A stretch of DNA of 60,000 bases from Liolophura sinensis. Its lineage: Eukaryota; Mollusca; Polyplacophora; Chitonida; Chitonidae. The stretch covers positions 2,788,160 through 2,848,159 of the forward strand of contig NC_088298.1 in assembly GCF_032854445.1 (NCBI RefSeq), in the 5' to 3' direction. A model generated the notes under the pieces. It saw only the letters and a list, made by a program, of their open reading frames with translations. It had not been told where the DNA came from and made no database searches. The translations under genes and the position numbers were made by a program. Shown piece by piece: positions 45,001 to 51,000 of this stretch. Each line of letters opens with the position of its first letter. Position 1 is the stretch's first letter.

Positions 45001-48000
45001 ACTAAGGCTCACTTACATCAGAACACATGGTTACCACCTCTACAAACACAGCCAGTGGTTTAGTGGTTGCTCCCTAAGGCTCACTTACATCAGAACACTT
45101 GGTTACCACCTTTATAACACAGCCAGTGGTTTAGTGGTTGCTCCCTCACTAAGGCTCACTTACATCAGAACACTTGGTTACCACCTCTACAAACGCAGCC
45201 AGTGGTTTAGTGGCTGCTCATTCACTAAGCCTCACTTACATCAGAACACTTGGTTACCACCTTTACAAACACAGCCAGTGGTTTAGTGGTTGCTCCCTCA
45301 CTGAGGCTCACTTACATCAGAACACTTGGTTACCACCTTTATAACACAGTCAGTGGTCTAGTGGCTGCTCCCTCACTAAGCCTCACTTACATCAGAACAC
45401 TTGGTTACCACCTCTACAAACACAGCCAGTGGTTTAGTGGTTGCTCCCTCACTGAGGCTCACTTACATCAGAACACTTGGTTACCACCTTCACAACACAG
45501 CCAGTGGTTTAGTGGTTGCTCCCTCACTGAGGCTCACTTACATCAGAACACTTGGTTACCACCTTTACAAACACAGCCAGTGGTTTACTGGATGCTCCCT
45601 CACTAAGCCTCACTTATATCAGAACACTTGGTTACCACCTCTACAAACACAGCCAGTGGTTTAGTGGTTGCTCCCTCACTAAGGCTCACTTACATCAGAA
45701 CACTTGGTTACCACCTTTACAAACACAGCCAGCGGTTTAGTGGTGGCTCACTCACTAAGGCTCACTTACATCAGAACACTTGGTTACCACCTCTACAAAC
45801 ACAGCCAGTGGTTTAGTGGTTGCTCCCTCACTAAGGCTCACTTACATCAGAACACTTGTTTACCACCTTCACAACACAGCCAGTGGTTTAGTGGATGCTC
45901 CCTCACTAAGCCTCACTTACATCAGAACACTTGGTTACCACCTTTATAACACAGCCAGTGGTTTAGTGGTTGCTCCCTCACTAAGGCTCACTTACATCAG
46001 AACACTTGGTTACCACCTTTATAACACAGCCAGTGGTTTAGTGGTTGCTCCCTCACTAAGGCTCACTTACATCAGAACACTTGGTTACCACCTTTATAAC
46101 ACAGTCAGTGGTTTAGTGGTTGCTCCCTCACTAAGGCTCACTAACATCAGAACACTTGGTTACCACCTTTATAACACAGCCAGTGGTTTAGTGGCTGCTC
46201 CCTCAGTAAGGCTCACTTACATCAGAACACTTGGTTACCACCTTTATAACACAGTCAGTGGTCTAGTGGTTGCTCCCTCACTAAGGCTCACTTACATCAG
46301 AACACTTGGTTACCACCTTTACAAACACAACCAGCGGTTTTGTGGTTGCTCCCTCACTGAGGCTCACTTATATCAGAACACCTGGTTAGCACCTGTCAGG
46401 TAGTGGTTTACTCTGGGTACTTTGGTTTAGTGTAAATCTTAAACTTTTTCAAGTTCTAAATCCCATTTTTCAGTAGGATTTATGCTTGCAATTATTATGA
46501 AAATGATGCCAAAAACGATGTGCTTGTGTCACTAGAGATGCAATCTTCCTAACACTGAGCAAATTATGTCTCTACACACAATAGGTCTCTCAGAAAGTTC
46601 TTTCACTTTGAGGTTGCCTACGGTCAAATATAAAAGTAAAAAACAAACTTTAAACAGCATTTACCTGAGCCGTGTGATCATCAAAAGTTGAATGGCTCAA
46701 CCCACTAAGCTTCCCATCAATGAACTTCTTAGCTGCCAAATCCACCTTCACCATTGTTACCCTATAAGGAAAGTAAAAACGAAAGTTCTTCGCAATTTAT
46801 TTATTTACTTGATTGATGTTTAATGCTGTACTCCAAAAAATTTCATTTACACGATGACAACCAGCATATTATGGTGTGAGGAAACCGGGCAAAGCAGGGA
46901 AACTCACAACCATCTGCAGGTTGCTGGCCAACCTTCTCACATATGACCGGGATGAGAAAGCCAGCATGAGCTGGACTTGAACTCATAGATGTTCCTGTAA
47001 GTCAATGTCGTGCCCTAGGGCACTAATCACTTGGCTGTGGGGACCCTAAGTTCTTTTGTAATGCTTATAGTACATCTGATAAACCCGGCTACATACAAAC
47101 TATTCTGTATGGCTGGCATGTAAACTCAGCTGTAAGGTTGGCACATAACTCACTTGCAAGGCTCATATATCAACTCACCTGTAAAGCTTATAAAAACTCA
47201 ATTGCAAGGCTACAGAGCAGCACAGAAAATTGACATGTAAATTCACCTCTGAGGCCTGTAAAATCTTTCTGTAAAGTTGGCATGTAAACTCACTTGTGAA
47301 GCTGGCATATAATCTCACCTATAAGGCTGACTTAAACTCGCCTGTGAGGCTGGCATATAAACTCACCTGTTGGGCTGGTATAGAACTCACCTTTGAGGCT
47401 GCCTTATAAACTCACCTATGAAGCTGCCATATAAACCTACTTGTAAGGATGCAAAGCAGTAAGCTTACATGGGCATGTAAATTCACCTGTGAGGCTTGTC
47501 TCATCTCAGCTGTAAAGCACTTAAACTCACCTGTTGGGCTGGTATATAAACTCGCCTGTGAGGCTGGTATATAAACTCACCTGTTAGACTAGCATATAAA
47601 CTCACCTGTGAGGCTGCAGAACTGCACACACAATGTTCTCAAACATCGACACATACAGTGGGGTTGCATCAAACCGGACCTGTGAGCACAACCAACCAGG
47701 CTGTCTGTTATGTATTTATTTCATTAGCATTTTAACAATGATCTTAAGAATTTTCCACATGAACACAATCGTACAAGTAAATATAACGTCAGTCAAGGTG
47801 TTAAGACTTGAGTGTATGGAAGGTTGGATTATATCTTACTGGAAACGTCAGAACCAAAAGAAATATTTTATCACATCTGTTTGCCTCTATACAAACTACA
47901 TTTTTGGGGGGCAAAATTTTAGATCACTTTTCACACTTACTGTAACTCTTGGGCGTAAGGATATGTCATTGCCAGACTTAAGGACATCGGTGACCTTCAC

Positions 48001-51000
48001 ATTGTTGTTTGCCCCGGCGGAGACCAGTCGCCCTACGCATCCGCCCCTGCCACCAGAGAACCCCTCCACAGATTCCAAGCATATCACCCCGGCTCCGTGC
48101 AGCTTGATTACCGTGCTTAGGGTGTGGGAATCTGAGTCAAGCAAAGTCACCTGACATATGGAGACAAGAAAAAAATGGTTGAAAGATTTTGATTTCGTTG
48201 TACTGAAACAATTTTTCACTTGTACAATGCTATTCAGTTTCATGAGTGCTCGGCTTGAACCACCGACCTGTGGCCAATCACTGATGAACTTCCCACACAA
48301 GATTAACAGATATACACACCATATGGGTGGAACACTAGTGGTCTACGACAAAGGTAACACTTTACTAGCGACCACTCAAGCCTCGTCCACCGTTTATTGT
48401 CACCGAGACCCCACTGGCAGTATAAGCATGAGGATCTACAAATTCTCTATCTAAGGACAGTTTTGAACCTGCAACCTCTGTGACCCAATGTTCGAAAGGT
48501 TGTGATAAAAAACAAAGCTTGACGACTCGGAAAGAAGAGAATTTACATCACCAAATTATTGATTTTTGTTGTAAAATGTTTCCGATATATGGTTGTGCCC
48601 ACTGTTTGATTAATTTATTTATTTATTTGATTGGTGTTCTACCCTGTACTCAAGAATATTTCACTTATACAACAGCAGCCATCTTATGGTGGAAGGAAAC
48701 TAGGCAGAGCCCAGGAGAAACCCACCCCACTGTTTGAGATCTTATCCTGCATTGCAAATCGGTGTTTCTGGCATACATGTATATATCTAAGCCATGTTAT
48801 TGTAAAAATCAAATCTAAAATGAGATGTTAGAAGGAGTCAGTCCATCCTACGCTTTCTAAAGGCTTCAGAATAAAAAGGTATCAGGCAGGTTTAGGAGTC
48901 ATTTTAGAAAAGTGGATTAAGTAATAGTATTATCATTAATAGGGACAACTGCAGGTTTTGAACCAGCGTCCTTGGAGTTGGGCATCAAATCGCCAACAAT
49001 ACATGTTAACCATCTAGTCCACTCAACCAACAGACCTTCCACAAAAACAGAAGGTAGTTGACCAGTAGACTTTACAGTGAACTTGCATCAGACAGGTTTA
49101 GATGTCACTCTTCTGACTCCACTTTTCTAAAATGACATCGAAACCTGTCTGATATATTCACCTGAGGGAGTGGTGTCATTTGTGACCATCAGAGGGGTAA
49201 TGCATGTTCGCTGTAAAGTCTACCGGTCAACTACCTTCTATTTTTGTGGAATGCCTGTTGGTCGAGTGGTCTAGACGGTTGACATGTGTTGCTGGTGATT
49301 TGGTGCCTGACTCTGAGGTCGCTGGTTCAAAACCTGCAGTGGTCCCTATTAATGATAATACTGTTACAGAATCAACAGGTGTTTTAGAACTGCTGTTTAA
49401 AAGCAATACTCAAGAACCTCTCACTTGTAATCACTATGATTGTAATCAGTCTTATTCATGGGGGGAACTGGAATGCATGAGGTAAACCATTAAACTTCTT
49501 CAAGTGGCTGACAAACTTATGGTGAAATACTGGTGGAAGTCGTCTTAAAGAGACTGCAGAAACGGCAACATGAGCATGTATGAATGACTGGTGTCATGCA
49601 CCAAGGCCGCACAAACATTTAGAGAGGACATAGTGGAGTCTACAAACACCCTGTCCACGGCTGGGCTTGAACCCACACAACATGCGTAATCATGTTGCAG
49701 GGGCTATATTAAACCATTGGCTATGTGGCCATATTCAAGTGAACAGCACAAATCTAGAGAGTCCACATTTTTTCAAAAACGCCAGACTTCTCTTCCAATG
49801 TTGATTCTGTTGTTTCTTGACTTTACAGCGATCGTAGGTCGATCATTAATCTGGCGGCTGTCCAAAACAAGGGCATGGAAGCCGTAAAATCTAAAATCTT
49901 ACGCTTAGAATGGTGTTAAACCTTAGCTACCCTGCCATGGGCCCCTCCCAATGTAAAACTGGGTTTAAGTAATACGATAATGACACATTCCACAATGCAC
50001 ATACCTCTCCGTTTGCATGGCCCACAAATGTCAGCATATCCTCTGTCACCTATGGAATAAAAATGACAATTCAATGTAATACTTACAGGTCACCATCATC
50101 ACCTCTAACTGACAACGGACATGCACAAAAGTCGAAGTAAGAGTGAGTGAGTGAGTGAGTGCTTGGGGTTTAACATCATACTTAACAATTTTTCAGTCAT
50201 ATGACGACGAAGGAATCGTTAGGATGTTTGTAATGTGCCTCCTTGTCGCAGGACGAATTTCCATTGCTCTTTTATCTAGTGCTAGTGTCTAGTACCGAAG
50301 GCTAGTAAGCCGCCGCCCAAGCCATTATTCTGATACGAGTCAACCAGTCCTAGCACTATTCCCTTCATGCTGAACGCCAAGCGAGGAAGTTACAACTTCC
50401 TCTTTTAAGGTTTTAGGCATGACTCGACCCAGGATTGATCCTGGATCTACCGCTCCTGAAGTAGACGCTGTACGATCTGTGCTATCGGGGCCGATACTGG
50501 ACCTAAGAGGAGGCTATATTTACCATGTACATAACTCACTCAGCACTACCCTAATTCTTCTAATTTTGGGGACACCTCATCTGTTCTTTTAAGCAAATAT
50601 ACCTGTAATTGTAGCAGGAATATGTAGTTTCATCCTTTTTTTTTCACATGGCTAGACCATCTAATGAGCCAACATATTCATATCTTTACTTTTCCAAAAA
50701 AAGAAAAAAAAATGGGAGAGAACTTTAATCCTTTGCTTCAGCACAACATCTGTCAGTAGTACAGCAGGTTGATTAGTGTAAAATTCAATGAAATTACATA
50801 CCCGTACATGCATATAGGTAATTTACCTATACCCAAACCAAATTAAAATACATGCATTTTTATACTCTGTTCAAAAATATTTTGTTTTTACTAAGGTCAA
50901 CCTATTTAGCAAGTTTTACATTAAGTTTTCGTTCATGTGTCTGCTTAAATTGTTCAAAAATGTATTGAAAGTCTAGAAAGATTAAAATCTTAATACAAGT

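Noticed and set aside
45780-46403. 207-codon frame on + with 25-residue repeats (and similar ones at 43515, 44876, 57543)
   Set aside because: Produced by 75-bp satellite units lacking stops in one frame. 76-bp units break the frame at irregular places, and there is no sign of selection on the protein.
49250-49365. Functional tRNA-Leu/Ser gene
   Set aside because: Box-like motifs are present but spacing and pairing look poor, and an inverted twin lies next to it. A SINE is more likely.
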